From positions 1 through 64,000 of the forward strand of contig JAEWUM010000033.1 of the NCBI GenBank assembly GCA_023459355.1: a DNA stretch of 64,000 bases, in the 5' to 3' direction. Positions within the stretch are counted from its first letter, which is position 1. Each line of letters begins with the position of its first letter. Shown in pieces: positions 33,693 to 42,440 of this stretch. Under the pieces are notes generated by a model. It had not been told where the DNA came from. It made no database searches and was given only the letters and a program-made list of their open reading frames with translations. The translations under genes were made by a program, and so were the position numbers. Origin of the DNA: Bacteroidota bacterium (GTDB lineage Bacteria > Bacteroidota > Bacteroidia > Bacteroidales > Paludibacteraceae).

Positions 33693-36275
33693 TTAGAGTG
33701 ATGAGGATGATGGGTCTTGTTTAACCATTTCGGAGACCGTTTTTAATAAGTCATCCCGTTTGACATCTCCTTTTTGTATCAGTTGGTGAATGTGATTTTG
33801 TTTCAAAAAGCTGAGTTCTTCTTTCGTGATGTGTTTGGCTGTGAGTATCAATACCGGTATGTCGACACTTCGTTCATCATTTCGCATCGTTTCGAGTACA
33901 TGAAACCCGTCCATACCCGGCATCATCAGATCTAAAATGATGGCGTCAGGTAAGATGTGATTCAGGACGTCGAGACCTTCCTTTCCGTCGCGGGCTGCTA
34001 TCACCATATAACCGCTTTCCTCCAGGATGTCTTTCATTTGAATCACTGCCGGAATGTTGTCTTCAATCAAAAGGACGGTTCTGGAATCTTTCGGGGAACG
34101 TAAAGCCCGGTCAGCATTACCGTTTTGGTTGGCATGGTAATATACGTCAACTTCGGGTATGTCTTCGAAATACTCCCCGGTATAATATAAGGGCAGTGTA
34201 AGCGTGAACGTCGATCCTACCCCGGGCTGACTTTCCACTGAAATGGTTCCCCCGAGCAGGTTAGCATATTTTTTTGCGATGGAAAGCCCCAGGCCGGTAC
34301 CACCAAACCTGCGCGAGGTGCTTTCGTCGGCCTGCCTGAACTCGTCGAAGATGTGGGAAATTTGTTCTGCTTTAATACCAATCCCTGTATCGGAAATAGT
34401 CACAGCTACTTCATCAATTGATTTCTTCAGGCTGATATTTATTTCTCCCTGTTCGGTAAATTTCACGGCATTGCCCAGCAGGTTTTGCAGGATATGCTTC
34501 AATTTATTCTCATCGCTGGTGATGCGGGTTTCGCGATCGCCGCCTGCTTTGTTGATTTGGATGTTTTTTTCAGCTGCCTGCGGGTGTAACAAGGTGATAA
34601 TTTCCGTTACACTGTCACACAGATTGAATTCGGTCAGTTCAATTTCTTCCCTGCCCGATTCAATACGGGCAATGTCGAGGATGTTGTTAATCAGCGTCAG
34701 CAGGTTTCTGCCATTGCGTTCAATTACTTCCAAATAGCTGTATTCTTCCTGTGGAATTTTACTGGCCAGTTTCCGGTTCAGTACGCCCGACAGCGCAATT
34801 ACCGAGTTGAGTGGTGTTCTGAGTTCGTGACTCATATTGGAAAGGAAGCTTGTTTTGAGGTTGTTTGCTTCATGCAGCATCTTTTTCTGTATTTCCAGTT
34901 CCCGGTTTTGTTCCGTCAGTTCTGCCGATTGTTTTGATAATTCCCGTTTCTGTTCTTCCAGTTCCCGGTTCTGTGCCGAAAGAGATTCGGAGAATGACTT
35001 GATTTTCTCGTAAGTAAGAATCTTATCGACCCTGGCGCAATAGGTGAGGTGTATTTTGTTAATCAGTTGTATTGCCGGTTCAGAATAGGGATGGATATTG
35101 GCCAGCGAGATAATGGCAATAACTTCATTGCCCGACAGAATCGGGATGGTGATGATTTCCTTGGGTACCACATTGCCCCCGGTGGTTTTAAAGATGTAGC
35201 GGGTGTCTTCAGGTATGTTTTTGATGTGTTGGATGCGTTTGGTGGTTAATACGCTTCCGAATTCTCCTTCGTGATATACCGCTGAAAATGATTTCCGGGC
35301 TCTCTCGGCTAATCCGATTGAAATCAGATGTACGAAGTCTTGTTTATCTTCACTAAGCAGATATACGGCAGCCATTTCGGATTCTGTGTCTTCCATCAGG
35401 ATTTGCAGGGTGACCCTGAAGAATTCCTTTACATCGTCTTCAATCAGCATCATATCGGCGAGCAGGGCTGTTTTTACATTCAGGTCGTTGGTAATCTGGA
35501 GATTCTTGGCCAGGGTGTTGAATGATTTCGACAGTTCGCCTATTTCATTTTTTGATGTAAAATGGCACCTGGCCGACATGTCACCATGATCGAAACGACG
35601 GGTAATTTTGGTTAGCATAACTAAGGGTTTCCTGATGTTGCGCAATAAGGTGACATACACAATGAGCGTCGCAATAATGATTATCACTATTAAACCAATC
35701 AGTTCTGTAAAAACCAAATCTTTGTGTTTCTCTGATTCTGTGAATATTGTTGTGGCTTTGTTTTGCGCATAATTATCGATTACCTGTATTTTTTCAAGCA
35801 TTTCTTCCCGCAGTTTTCCGACATCACCGGTTTTCGTGATGCTTTCTTTCACAGTGTTGATGTCTTTGTCGATAGCCAGTGTGGTGTTTACATCCCGGGC
35901 AGTTTTCCAGGCGATAAATGCTTTTTGTGCAGCTTCTACATCTTCTTTGGGTCCTAAATACAGCCGGTTGATGATTTCAAACTGTCGCGAAGCATCTGCC
36001 GCGTTTTCTTCGATTAATTGTAAAGCTTCTCTTTCTTCCTTCATATTGGCTGCTAACATCAAATCTCTTGTTCCAAGCCGCATCAGGTGTATGTCGGTTG
36101 TTAATGCCCCCACAGCTCTGCGTACCTGTAAAGGATGGTTGTATAACAAGCGGCTTTGTTCATGAATCCACGTGTTTTGCACGTAACTGATTATGCCAAT
36201 GCTGCTAACCAGAAAAAGTATAATGGCAAAGCCTGATAATAATTGAGAGCCGATTTTAAGATCCCTGATTTTCAT
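33693..36275 (-). CDS. Membrane hybrid histidine kinase with 4HB sensor, HAMP, GAF and receiver
   Basis: 860 residues. TM1 (about 11-31) and TM2 (about 192-211) frame a periplasmic helical bundle like the four-helix sensor of chemoreceptors (HPLQVRRAVGALTTDIHLMRLGTRD is part of it, split at residues 48-71). HAMP covers about 212-264, a GAF domain 270-420 and a heptad-rich coiled coil 425-475 made of repeated QNRELE/EQKRELS units rich in Q and E. The transmitter has H483 in NMSHELRTPLN and the ATPase boxes; a C-terminal receiver has DAIILDLMMPG. It lies 19 bp after a CheR-like gene, so it is a candidate methylation substrate. This is the only membrane sensor in the operon. Confidence 0.92.
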   Translation of the reverse strand: MKIRDLKIGSQLLSGFAIILFLVSSIGIISYVQNTWIHEQSRLLYNHPLQVRRAVGALTTDIHLMRLGTRDLMLAANMKEEREALQLIEENAADASRQFEIINRLYLGPKEDVEAAQKAFIAWKTARDVNTTLAIDKDINTVKESITKTGDVGKLREEMLEKIQVIDNYAQNKATTIFTESEKHKDLVFTELIGLIVIIIIATLIVYVTLLRNIRKPLVMLTKITRRFDHGDMSARCHFTSKNEIGELSKSFNTLAKNLQITNDLNVKTALLADMMLIEDDVKEFFRVTLQILMEDTESEMAAVYLLSEDKQDFVHLISIGLAERARKSFSAVYHEGEFGSVLTTKRIQHIKNIPEDTRYIFKTTGGNVVPKEIITIPILSGNEVIAIISLANIHPYSEPAIQLINKIHLTYCARVDKILTYEKIKSFSESLSAQNRELEEQKRELSKQSAELTEQNRELEIQKKMLHEANNLKTSFLSNMSHELRTPLNSVIALSGVLNRKLASKIPQEEYSYLEVIERNGRNLLTLINNILDIARIESGREEIELTEFNLCDSVTEIITLLHPQAAEKNIQINKAGGDRETRITSDENKLKHILQNLLGNAVKFTEQGEINISLKKSIDEVAVTISDTGIGIKAEQISHIFDEFRQADESTSRRFGGTGLGLSIAKKYANLLGGTISVESQPGVGSTFTLTLPLYYTGEYFEDIPEVDVYYHANQNGNADRALRSPKDSRTVLLIEDNIPAVIQMKDILEESGYMVIAARDGKEGLDVLNHILPDAIILDLMMPGMDGFHVLETMRNDERSVDIPVLILTAKHITKEELSFLKQNHIHQLIQKGDVKRDDLLKTVSEMVKQDPSSSSL

Positions 36276-36294
36276 GTTTTCAATGCTGTTTTTT

Positions 36295-37122
36295 TCAGCC
36301 TTTTCGAAATATGGCTGAGTGAGGATATACTTCTCTGAAATGATATTTTTTTAATATATCTCTTTCGGTTTCACCCGTTATCAGGTAACCGTTATCGTTC
36401 ATCGCGCCGGTAATTTTATCCAGGATTGTTTTGCGGTGATTTTCCTTGTAATAAAAAAGCAGGTTGGCGCAAAAAACCAGGTCAAAATAACCGAATATAC
36501 TGGTGGGCGGACTACTGTAGTTTTTATCGAACAAATCAAAAACCGAGAAGCTGATGTTTACTTTTAGTTCGGGTTTGATGAAATAGCTGTTGCCACATTT
36601 GATAAACCACTTGTCGAGTTGTTTCAGTTTTACATTTTCGAGGGCATGACGGGCATATTGTCCCCTGCGGGCGGTTTCAATTTGCTCTTCATCCCTGTCG
36701 GTTGCAAATATGAGACAATTGCATTTCCCTTTCTCGCTGCATGCTATTTCTTCCTCTATCAACATGGCAATGCTGTATGCTTCCTGTCCGGCAGCGCAGG
36801 CGGCCGACCAGATTCTTAAATCCTTGGTATTGTTCTTCCTGACATTGGAAACCAGTTCAGGCAGTATGATTTTTTCTAAGGTGTCGAAGGTGAGGGCATT
36901 GCGGAAAAAGGTGCTGTAGCCGATTTGCAGGTTGTCGAAATAGGTCATGCGTTCCAGTTCGCTGTTCTCCAATAACTCCAGGTAATCTTCAATGGACGCG
37001 CAATTTGTTTCTGAAAACCTTCTGTTGGCTGAGTTAAGCAGGAAGGTTTCATCATATTGAGCAACATCCATTCCTTCCAGACTGAGGAAGATGTCATGAA
37101 TATGATACGCGTGACTTTTCAT
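36295..37122 (-). CDS. CheR-like protein methyltransferase
   Basis: A 275-residue SAM-dependent methyltransferase of the CheR family, with an N-terminal helical domain (residues 1-80) and a Rossmann domain. The SAM motif reads IWSAACAAGQEAYSIAM, a variant of the usual SAGCSTGEEPYSIA, and DLVFCANLLFYY replaces the usual CRNVLIYF. Known CheR enzymes methylate glutamates on chemoreceptors. Here no MCP, CheA, CheW or CheB is present; instead three histidine kinases follow in the same operon, the first with a chemoreceptor-like sensor. It is the first gene, with a promoter box at 37146-37153. The divergent motifs leave open whether it still binds the usual substrate. Confidence 0.88.
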   Translation of the reverse strand: MKSHAYHIHDIFLSLEGMDVAQYDETFLLNSANRRFSETNCASIEDYLELLENSELERMTYFDNLQIGYSTFFRNALTFDTLEKIILPELVSNVRKNNTKDLRIWSAACAAGQEAYSIAMLIEEEIACSEKGKCNCLIFATDRDEEQIETARRGQYARHALENVKLKQLDKWFIKCGNSYFIKPELKVNISFSVFDLFDKNYSSPPTSIFGYFDLVFCANLLFYYKENHRKTILDKITGAMNDNGYLITGETERDILKKYHFREVYPHSAIFRKG

Positions 37123-37145
37123 GTATAATTATTAGAATAAAGTCA

Positions 37146-37153
37146 CAAATATA
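37146..37153 (-). promoter_or_regulatory. -7 box of the CheR-kinase operon
   Basis: TATATTTG on the minus strand matches TAnnTTTG and lies 23 bp before the CheR-like ATG. Confidence 0.75.
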
Positions 37154-37181
37154 TACTAAAACAATGAAATTACGTGGGTTT

Positions 37182-38345
37182 TCAGAAAATTTCTTTTAGC
37201 GTGACAGGTAAAAAGACTTTGGCAGGCAAGGTTGTCATCAGGTTGAATTCATCTGAAAACTTACTTTCATTACCTAAAAACGCGAGCACATTGCCGCCTG
37301 AGTTGTATTTGAAAATGCGCGACATGAGTGCATCGCCCTGCATTTTTCCTGAAATCAGCACTTCCAGGAAGGTGTTGTCGTACAGGTTGAATTTCTTGTC
37401 CCTGAAGCGGCATTTCACGATTGGTTTCCGGTTGTGTTTCAGGTTCATCACGATATTGTCTGTTTGTCGCTGTATAAACTGAAAGGCATACCCGCTACTG
37501 GCTTTTACACATCCCCCAGCGGTTCCGATGTGGATAATTCTTTGCTTGTGGTGCACCGGGAACTTCTTTTTGGTCATGGGTATGATGCCAGATTCTTCGC
37601 GGATGATTTCTACCTGATTCAGCTGCAGGGTTTCGTTGAGGTAGATTTGCAACGCTTCGTCGTATTCTTCAGGTTTCAGTACTTCCCGGTTGATAACCGT
37701 GTATTCTATCAGGGCTTCGTGTTTATCGGCAGGCAGCATATACATAAACGCGGCGCCCCCCTGCTGGTGTACGTTGAAATCCATCAACGTACCTTTTTCC
37801 GGATTGAAAACCGGAGCTTCGGTACGGATGGTGAGTCCCTTGAAATGCATGTAAAGCGAGTGTTCACCGGCTCTGGTATCGGGTTGAAATAAGCGTGTGG
37901 AGTTGAATGCATAGGCAGCTTTGTATGTTCCGCCGGGTGTTTTCACTTCCACCTGATTGCCTGTTACCAGCATAGCGGTTATTTTACTTTGCATAAAATG
38001 AACGTTAGGATAAGCGGCGGCAAATTGATATACGAAGTTGTAGAAATCCAGTCCCCGGATCATTTTATAGGTATAAGGTCTGATGTCGAGTTCGTCGCTG
38101 AAATATTTCGATTTGAAATCGAGTACCTGCCATTGATGATACACGACCGACTCAAAGATATCCGGCGATTTTTCCCAGAAACACCAGGTTCTGTCGTCTT
38201 TCGATTTTGTTTCACGGTCGATAATCAGGATTTCTTTGTTACTGAGTTCCGGCTCGAGCAGCATCCGGTAAAGCAGGCTCAATCCGGCACAGCCGGAACC
38301 TGCGATGATGTAATCATAAGTCTTTGTTGATAATATTGTGGTCAT
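37182..38345 (-). CDS. crtY: Lycopene cyclase (CrtY family)
   Basis: A 387-residue flavoprotein that cyclises lycopene ends to beta rings. The N-terminal dinucleotide-binding motif is IIAGSGCAGLSLL (residues 13-26) and the family signature DDRTWCFWE is at 50-58. GTAGGCVKASSGYAF near the C-terminus is also typical. No other carotenoid gene (crtB, crtI, crtZ) is nearby, so the pathway must be encoded elsewhere if it is complete. It has its own promoter box and is separated from the signalling genes on both sides. Confidence 0.9.
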   Translation of the reverse strand: MTTILSTKTYDYIIAGSGCAGLSLLYRMLLEPELSNKEILIIDRETKSKDDRTWCFWEKSPDIFESVVYHQWQVLDFKSKYFSDELDIRPYTYKMIRGLDFYNFVYQFAAAYPNVHFMQSKITAMLVTGNQVEVKTPGGTYKAAYAFNSTRLFQPDTRAGEHSLYMHFKGLTIRTEAPVFNPEKGTLMDFNVHQQGGAAFMYMLPADKHEALIEYTVINREVLKPEEYDEALQIYLNETLQLNQVEIIREESGIIPMTKKKFPVHHKQRIIHIGTAGGCVKASSGYAFQFIQRQTDNIVMNLKHNRKPIVKCRFRDKKFNLYDNTFLEVLISGKMQGDALMSRIFKYNSGGNVLAFLGNESKFSDEFNLMTTLPAKVFLPVTLKEIF

Positions 38346-38365
38346 GCGAACTGTATTTCGACCGA

Positions 38366-38373
38366 CAAAATTA
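38366..38373 (-). promoter_or_regulatory. -7 box of the crtY promoter
   Basis: TAATTTTG on the minus strand matches TAnnTTTG, 20 bp upstream of the crtY ATG. Confidence 0.65.
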
Positions 38374-38473
38374 TCCGATGCAGTTTAATGATTAAAACAA
38401 ATTTCGATAAAAGGGGGTATTTTTTCGATGAAAGGATGTTTCTGTAAGTTGTACGACAATTCGGTTACGTGTT

Positions 38474-38860
38474 TTATTCCTGCTGTTCATAATAATCGGC
38501 AATGGTGTTTTCAATCTCTCTCGAGATTTCCTGGATGTTGAACGGTTTCCGGAAGTAGCGGCGGATGATACCCTGATTCAGGGCTTCCTGAATGTCTTCG
38601 GTGATTTCAAACCCGGTTAAAATATAGTAAGCAACTTCGGATGATAACAGCCTGGCTTTGAGGATGAATTCGATCCCGTTCATCACCGGCATCTTCATGT
38701 CGCTGACTACCACCTTGATATCCTTGTTCTCGGCAATGTGTTGCAGGCCGGTGAAAGGATTTTCAGCGATGAGTATATCGTATTTTTTCTCAAGATTGGC
38801 CTGAAAAAGCATGAGATTGATGGCTTCGTCGTCAACGTATAATATTTTTACTTTTCCCAT
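38474..38860 (-). CDS. Single-domain response regulator
   Basis: A 128-residue receiver domain. The acidic pair is in LYVDDE, the phosphoacceptor aspartate in VVVSDMKMPVMNG and the lysine in YFRKPFN. An upstream in-frame start at 39070 would add 70 residues that are only a shadow of the kinase gene, so the ATG at 38860 is used. It begins 1 bp after the stop of the kinase gene upstream, which is its obvious partner. The short C-terminal tail carries no output domain. Confidence 0.92.
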   Translation of the reverse strand: MGKVKILYVDDEAINLMLFQANLEKKYDILIAENPFTGLQHIAENKDIKVVVSDMKMPVMNGIEFILKARLLSSEVAYYILTGFEITEDIQEALNQGIIRRYFRKPFNIQEISREIENTIADYYEQQE

Positions 38861-38861
38861 A

Positions 38862-39956
38862 TCAATTGAATTTAGCGGGTAAAACAACTGTAACTGTAGT
38901 GCCTTTTTTAACGGCAGATTTAAATTCGAGGGTACCTTTGTGATCCTGTATGATGTTATACGTGATCGATAAACCCAGTCCGGTACCATGTCCCGGCTCT
39001 TTGGTGGTGTAAAACGGATCAGTAATCTTGGATAATTTATCCTTGCTGATGCCGCATCCGGTATCGGCAATCGTTACGATGGCCTTGTCTTTTTGTGTTT
39101 CCGTCGTGATAGTTACCGTGCCTTTATCCCCGATGGATTGAAAGGCATTGACAATTAAATTGATGAATACCTGATGCAGCTTGCCCACATTGCCCGGTAT
39201 CAGGATAGGATATGCAGCGAACTGACGGATGACTTCGATGTTGCTTTTCCACTGACCTTTGGAAATTGCGAGCGAATTTTCTATGATGGCATGCAGGTCA
39301 CATTTTTCGTTCAAATCATCGTTGTTGCGGCTCAACTGGTTGAGCCCGTTCATAATCGAAGTGGCTCTTTCGATGCCGGTTTTTATACTCTTCAGGTAAA
39401 GTTCCACTTTTTCATCCTCAATCTTCGACTCCCGGATGTAATTTTGCAATCCGGTCAGTCCGCCCATGATAAAATTGAGTGGATTGTTGATTTCATGTGA
39501 TATCCCGGCGGTCAGGATGCCCAGCGATGCCATTTTCTCAATCTGAATAAGCTGAAACTGCATTTCTTTCAGGGTCTTCAGTGTACTTTTGAGTTCAGTA
39601 TTCTGCTTGTTGATGATCTTGTTTTTCTCGTTTAGCTTCTGGTTGGTTTTGCTCAGGGCTTCAATGGCATCGTCTAAGTTTTTGGTTTTCTCATGCACCA
39701 GTTGCGTCAGGTTTTGCTTGTGATTCTCCAGTTCTTTCTCTGTATTCCGGAGTTTGACGAGGTGTTTGGTAATGAAAAAATAGAAAAAAACCGCAGTGGT
39801 AACCACATAAAATACACCTTTAAAGGTTTGAAACCTGCTCAACGAAGCAATATCCGAAAACAGATATCCCAGCAACTTATCCGAAAACAGTATCCATAAC
39901 GCACCCAGTATCAGGTACAAGGCGGTGATTCTATGTTCAAATTTAAGGCGCTTCAT
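38862..39956 (-). CDS. Membrane histidine kinase
   Basis: 364 residues from the chosen start MKRLKFEHRI. Two hydrophobic segments (about residues 10-33 and 45-68) anchor it with almost no periplasmic loop, so it probably senses at the membrane or in the cytoplasm. A long coiled coil (about 75-155, NTEKELENHKQNL and KNKIINKQNTELK) leads to a transmitter with AGISHEINNPLNF, N box NLIVNAFQSI and G boxes ADTGCGIS and GTGLGLSITYNII. A start at 39998 is rejected because it lies in the promoter box at 39996-40003. It forms a two-gene operon with the following receiver. Confidence 0.92.
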   Translation of the reverse strand: MKRLKFEHRITALYLILGALWILFSDKLLGYLFSDIASLSRFQTFKGVFYVVTTAVFFYFFITKHLVKLRNTEKELENHKQNLTQLVHEKTKNLDDAIEALSKTNQKLNEKNKIINKQNTELKSTLKTLKEMQFQLIQIEKMASLGILTAGISHEINNPLNFIMGGLTGLQNYIRESKIEDEKVELYLKSIKTGIERATSIMNGLNQLSRNNDDLNEKCDLHAIIENSLAISKGQWKSNIEVIRQFAAYPILIPGNVGKLHQVFINLIVNAFQSIGDKGTVTITTETQKDKAIVTIADTGCGISKDKLSKITDPFYTTKEPGHGTGLGLSITYNIIQDHKGTLEFKSAVKKGTTVTVVLPAKFN

Positions 39957-39995
39957 GGTACTGTTGTGTTCTGATTTTATACTAAACAAAACGCA

Positions 39996-40003
39996 CAAAT
40001 ATA
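39996..40003 (-). promoter_or_regulatory. -7 box of the kinase/receiver pair
   Basis: TATATTTG on the minus strand matches TAnnTTTG, 39 bp upstream of the kinase ATG at 39956. Confidence 0.7.
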
Positions 40004-40263
40004 CAAAAATGTTTTAGAAATGCTTCAGTCCTGATATAATTTCAAAATTTTGATGTTAGTCTTTCTCAAATCTGAAATAAGAGAATTAGGTTGAATGAAA
40101 TTCAAGTTAGCCCCTTAATTGTTAGTAGTATGATAAATGAAGGAAATTATTATACAAATTTTCACTTATAATGATAGGCACGAATTGTAAAAACTGTATT
40201 GTTTTATTTGGGAATAAAAATACTGTAAGAGAAAGAAAGTAAAAGTGAATCTTGGTCGTAGGT
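40004..40263. other. Spacer between the kinase and tRNA-Lys
   Basis: About 260 bp of AT-rich DNA in which I see no ORF, repeat or clear hairpin. Confidence 0.6.
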
Positions 40264-40339
40264 TGGTGACCCCGCTGGGGTTCGAACCCAGGACCCACAG
40301 ATTAAGAGTCTGTTGCTCTACCAGCTGAGCTACGGAGTC
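40264..40339 (-). tRNA. tRNA-Lys (CTT)
   Basis: On the minus strand the acceptor GACTCCG pairs with CGGGGTC, the D arm contains GCTCAGCTGGTAGAGC, the anticodon loop is CTCTTAA with anticodon CTT (codon AAG), and the T arm contains GGTTCGAACCCC. Discriminator A and CCA are encoded (to 40264). A minus-strand promoter box lies at 40384-40391. Confidence 0.95.
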
Positions 40340-40383
40340 GGTAAAAAGAAGTCAATGAAGCATGCAATTTTGGTTTTGCGGTG

Positions 40384-40391
40384 CAAAGTTA
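40384..40391 (-). promoter_or_regulatory. -7 box of the tRNA-Lys promoter
   Basis: TAACTTTG on the minus strand matches TAnnTTTG, about 45 bp before the mature tRNA. It is back to back with the pabB promoter. Confidence 0.7.
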
Positions 40392-40425
40392 AAAAAATAT
40401 TTGAACAATAATCCTGATTTATCTG

Positions 40426-40433
40426 TATTTTTG
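40426..40433 (+). promoter_or_regulatory. -7 box of the pabB promoter
   Basis: TATTTTTG matches TAnnTTTG, and TTTG at 40400-40403 is a candidate -33 element with a 22-bp spacer. The pabB ATG follows 17 bp later. Confidence 0.75.
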
Positions 40434-40450
40434 CAGGAAATTATGTAAAG

Positions 40451-41443
40451 ATGCTGGAGAATACCTTTCCATATACAATATTAAGTCCTGATGAAATTAA
40501 ATGTCGGATGAATGAACTGGGTGCCGGAGCTGTTCCCTTTTTGTTTATTGTAAATTATGCCGGAGATATGGGTTATGTAATCAGCGAAGAGGAACTGGAT
40601 GACCGGTACATCAGGTGGCAGTTTCATGCTAAACCACAAAATATAGCTAAGGATAAGGATTTTCACTGGCAAGCGTTTCCGGTTTCGAAAGAGGTGTATG
40701 CTGAAAAATTTAATTTTGTTAAAGAACAGATTCAGCGGGGTAATTCCTTTCTGACAAATCTGACCCAGCCAACCCGGATATCGAGCAGCCTTTCCTTATC
40801 AGGTATTTATGACATGGCCTCGGCGCCTTATAAATTGTGGTTGAAGAACAGGTTCTTAGTGTTGTCGCCGGAGACTTTCATTCAAATTAAAGCAGGTGAA
40901 ATCAAAACCTTTCCCATGAAAGGTACTATCGATGCCACGCTTCGTGATGCGGAAAGGAAAATACTGCAGGATGAAAAGGAAATGGCCGAGCATGCCACTA
41001 TCGTGGATTTATTGCGCAATGACCTGAGCATGGTAGCTACAGATGTGCATGTTACCCGTTACCGCTACGTCGAAAGAATCAGCACCATGCAGCAAGACTT
41101 GTTGCAGGTGAGCTCTGAAATTACCGGACGGTTGTATGACAATTACCGCGAACGGTTGGGGGATATCTTGTTTTCCCTGTTGCCTGCCGGCTCAATCTGC
41201 GGAGCTCCCAAAACCAAAACACTGGAGATTATCCGTCTGACGGAAGGTTACGATCGGGGATTCTATACCGGCGTTTGTGGTTATTTCGATGGCGAGAACC
41301 TCGATTCGGCCGTCATGATACGTTTCATGGAACAAACGGATGAAGGTTTGGTTTACAAGAGCGGTGGCGGCATTACTTTTCAGAGTGAGTTGGATAAAGA
41401 ATATGAAGAATTAATACAGAAAGTGTATGTGCCGGTTTCTTGA
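40451..41443 (+). CDS. pabB: Aminodeoxychorismate synthase component I
   Basis: A chorismate-binding enzyme that aminates chorismate to 4-amino-4-deoxychorismate for folate synthesis. It has the C-terminal chorismate-binding fold: PETFIQIKAGEIKTFPMKGT, EHATIVDLLRNDLSMVA, LLPAGSICGAPKTKTLEII and YTGVCGYF, quoted here in separate blocks. At 330 aa it lacks most of the N-terminal domain of E. coli PabB, a short form usual in Bacteroidota. The overlap with a class IV aminotransferase gene (pabC) supports PabB and not anthranilate or isochorismate synthase. Confidence 0.92.
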   Translation: MLENTFPYTILSPDEIKCRMNELGAGAVPFLFIVNYAGDMGYVISEEELDDRYIRWQFHAKPQNIAKDKDFHWQAFPVSKEVYAEKFNFVKEQIQRGNSFLTNLTQPTRISSSLSLSGIYDMASAPYKLWLKNRFLVLSPETFIQIKAGEIKTFPMKGTIDATLRDAERKILQDEKEMAEHATIVDLLRNDLSMVATDVHVTRYRYVERISTMQQDLLQVSSEITGRLYDNYRERLGDILFSLLPAGSICGAPKTKTLEIIRLTEGYDRGFYTGVCGYFDGENLDSAVMIRFMEQTDEGLVYKSGGGITFQSELDKEYEELIQKVYVPVS

Positions 41444-42011
41444 ATCAATTAAACTGAAAGAGGGCGATTTTTTCCGTCTGCAATATCACCAGGAAAGAGT
41501 GAATCAATGTTTTCAACAGTTCTTTGCGGAGCAGGAAGCACCTGATCTGGCTGTCTGGCTGCACGGGCAGGAAGTGCCGGCAACCGGCTTGTATAAATGC
41601 CGGGTGTTGTATGATGAAAAAGGTTTTAGTCAACCCACGTTTACGCCTTATCAAATGAAAACAGTGAAATCACTGAAGCTTGTGGAAACAAACCTGCCAC
41701 CCATGACGTATAAGTCGGCCGACCGGAGCGTATATGAACAACTTGTTGCCCAATGCGGCGATTGTGACGAGGTGTTGTTGGTTCGAAATGGCTTGCTCAC
41801 GGATACAAGTTATGCCAATATTGCTTTGTTTGATGGTTCTAAATGGGTGACACCCCGTTTGCCGGTGCTTTACGGAACCAACCGGGCGTATTTGCTGGAT
41901 AAAGGGATTATCGTGGAGCAGGACATCACAGCAGAAGAGTTACATCTGTATCAGAAAATAAGGGTGTTTAATGCTATGATTGAATTTGGGGAACTGGAAA
42001 TAATTATTTAA
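41427..42011 (+). CDS. pabC: Aminodeoxychorismate lyase-like class IV aminotransferase
   Basis: A 194-residue PLP enzyme of fold type IV, shorter than E. coli PabC. The likely PLP lysine is in TYKSADRSVYEQL, matching the K-x-x-x-R pattern of the family, and DEVLLVRNGLLTDTSYANI corresponds to the cofactor phosphate region (in two blocks). It should split aminodeoxychorismate into 4-aminobenzoate and pyruvate. Its start overlaps pabB by 17 bp, a tight translational coupling that fits consecutive steps of one pathway. The assignment to PabC rests largely on this context. Confidence 0.82.
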   Translation: MCRFLESIKLKEGDFFRLQYHQERVNQCFQQFFAEQEAPDLAVWLHGQEVPATGLYKCRVLYDEKGFSQPTFTPYQMKTVKSLKLVETNLPPMTYKSADRSVYEQLVAQCGDCDEVLLVRNGLLTDTSYANIALFDGSKWVTPRLPVLYGTNRAYLLDKGIIVEQDITAEELHLYQKIRVFNAMIEFGELEIII

Positions 42012-42161
42012 CCATATAAGTCATATAAGTCATATAAGTCAATATATTGATTAGATTACCAATAGTGAACACTAATGATATATTGCTTTAAATTAAGTTA
42101 TATTGATTTGAATAAAATAAAGTAAATAAATACTTAAATGCACTTATATGACTTATATGGT
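42011..42161. repeat. Inverted repeat with 20-bp arms of the ACCATATAAG family
   Basis: ACCATATAAGTCATATAAGT at 42011-42030 is matched by its exact reverse complement at 42142-42161, with 111 bp of AT-rich DNA between. The left arm continues with a third TCATATAAG unit, so the arm is itself a 9-bp tandem repeat. The same arm sequence occurs around the uvrB-metK spacer at 44451-44809. The element starts at the pabC stop codon. Confidence 0.85.
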
Positions 42162-42190
42162 GAAAAAATAAATTTTTCAGTTTTTTTTAC

Positions 42191-42198
42191 TTCCTTTG
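42191..42198 (+). promoter_or_regulatory. Possible -7 box for the PspC gene
   Basis: TTCCTTTG matches seven of eight positions of TAnnTTTG, 23 bp before the PspC ATG. Confidence 0.45.
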
Positions 42199-42221
42199 CA
42201 AAACAATATTAATCAAATTGT

Positions 42222-42410
42222 ATGGAAAAAAAATTACGCCGTTCGAAAGACCAGATGATAGCCGGAGTCTGTGCCGGTATTGCGGAGTACCTGGGATTGG
42301 ATGCGACTTTAGTCAGGGTAGGATATGTGCTGCTCTCCATCCTTTCTGCCGGTTTCCCCGGAACCTTATTGTACATCATCCTGTGGCTCGTAATGCCCAA
42401 AAGCTATTAG
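42222..42410 (+). CDS. PspC-domain membrane protein
   Basis: A 62-residue stand-alone PspC domain: a basic start (MEKKLRRSKDQ), the conserved MIAGVCAGIAEYLGLD segment and one long hydrophobic stretch (about residues 30-58) ending in WLVMPKSY. In phage-shock systems PspC sits in the inner membrane and controls the stress response, but stand-alone short PspC proteins of Bacteroidota are uncharacterised. It lies 30 bp before uvrB on the same strand, and may be co-transcribed with it. Confidence 0.9.
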   Translation: MEKKLRRSKDQMIAGVCAGIAEYLGLDATLVRVGYVLLSILSAGFPGTLLYIILWLVMPKSY

Positions 42411-42440
42411 TTCTTCGCTATTTCACTATTCGCTATCAAC

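Noticed and set aside
33197..33724. 175-residue plus-strand ORF
   Set aside because: It is antisense to the REC-PAS kinase gene, which has full domain motifs; the ORF has none.
38861..39070. Longer start for the receiver gene (70 extra residues)
   Set aside because: The extension is read out of frame through the end of the kinase gene; the ATG at 38860 starts a canonical receiver.
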